Part shown: positions 63,903 through 64,000 of the stretch, piece after piece
Layout: every line of letters begins with the position of its first letter
Numbering within the stretch: the stretch's first letter is position 1
Program-made: the position numbers and the translations under genes
The notes under the pieces: model-generated
What the model saw: only the letters and a program-made list of their open reading frames with translations
What the model was told of the DNA's origin: nothing
Database searches by the model: none
NCBI GenBank assembly: GCA_913057775.1
Contig: CAJXOG010000004.1
Coordinates: 247,926-311,925 of the forward strand
Source: an uncultured Fodinibius sp.
GTDB taxonomy: Bacteria > Bacteroidota > Rhodothermia > Balneolales > Balneolaceae
Direction: 5' to 3'
DNA length: 64,000 nt

Positions 63903-64000
63903 ATGTATACCGGCTTTCAACACCTGCACTCTGGTCTCGCTTATTTAGTGCTCCTGATTTTAGTTGGCGTCGTGGTCTACGCCCTGATGAACTTCATCAA
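63903..64000 (+). CDS. Membrane protein, truncated by the window end
   Basis: The first 32 codons of an open frame (MYTGFQHLHSGLAYLVLLIL continuing into a first helix). His residues just before the helix and the wording resemble short cytochrome-b-like membrane proteins of Bacteroidota, but too little is visible to be sure. Confidence 0.5.
   Translation, partial: MYTGFQHLHSGLAYLVLLILVGVVVYALMNFI

Overview
The window looks like chromosomal DNA of a heterotrophic, denitrifying member of the Balneolota/Rhodothermota side of the Bacteroidota group. This is inferred from moderate GC, a clade II nos cluster with a lipoprotein-type NosZ, a TonB receptor with an N-terminal carboxypeptidase-regulatory-like domain, a ComA-type phosphosulfolactate synthase and paired tyrosine phenol-lyase/tryptophanase genes. 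No rRNA, tRNA, CRISPR array, phage or transposase gene was found.

Layout. 0-1.8 kb: dTDP-rhamnose genes rfbC and rfbB. 1.9-9.0 kb: an Fe-S Rrf2-family regulator, then the nitrous oxide reductase cluster (cytochrome c, nosZ, a membrane protein, nosL, nosD, nosF, nosY). 9.1-15.1 kb: hemN, pyruvate phosphate dikinase, heme A synthase and the di-iron repair protein Ric. 15.2-22.8 kb: a large unassigned protein with nitronate-monooxygenase-like motifs, tyrosine phenol-lyase, tryptophanase and an ADP-forming acyl-CoA synthetase. 22.8-31.5 kb: an accessory block of His-motif membrane proteins, a cytochrome c'-like protein, DUF3565, CopD-like and NnrS-like proteins, azurin, OsmC, a DUF59 protein, DUF2249, ferredoxin, a degenerate Ric paralogue and a SufR-like regulator. 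31.6-35.4 kb: MmgE/PrpD, ComA, DUF488 and a triple-DUF2249 protein among several palindromic repeats. 35.6-39.1 kb: nirK, nirV, Sco and two cupredoxins. 39.3-41.4 kb: a phosphoribosyltransferase and pncB. 41.9-44.7 kb: an OprC/NosA-like copper receptor and a Cys/His-rich exported protein. 44.8-59.7 kb: a TetR-linked RND efflux operon and a CzcCBA/CusCBA-type metal efflux operon with a two-component system. 59.7-64 kb: thioesterase, three-domain rhodanese, luciferase-like monooxygenase and membrane proteins.

How it works together. NirK reduces nitrite to NO and NosZ reduces N2O to N2, both with copper. Copper uptake (OprC-like receptor), delivery (Sco, NosL, cupredoxins) and metal efflux lie in the same window. 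No recognisable norB is present, so the step from NO to N2O is either encoded elsewhere or done by something not recognised here.

Two regulatory signals tie the region together. A palindrome close to AAGAYAAARTTGTCTT lies upstream of the Rrf2 gene, the nos operon, ric, tnaA, the acyl-CoA synthetase, nirK and the Cys/His-rich copper gene. TTGCA-N4-TGCAA CRP/FNR-like sites occur as tandem pairs with the same 32-bp period upstream of both the nos operon and nirK.
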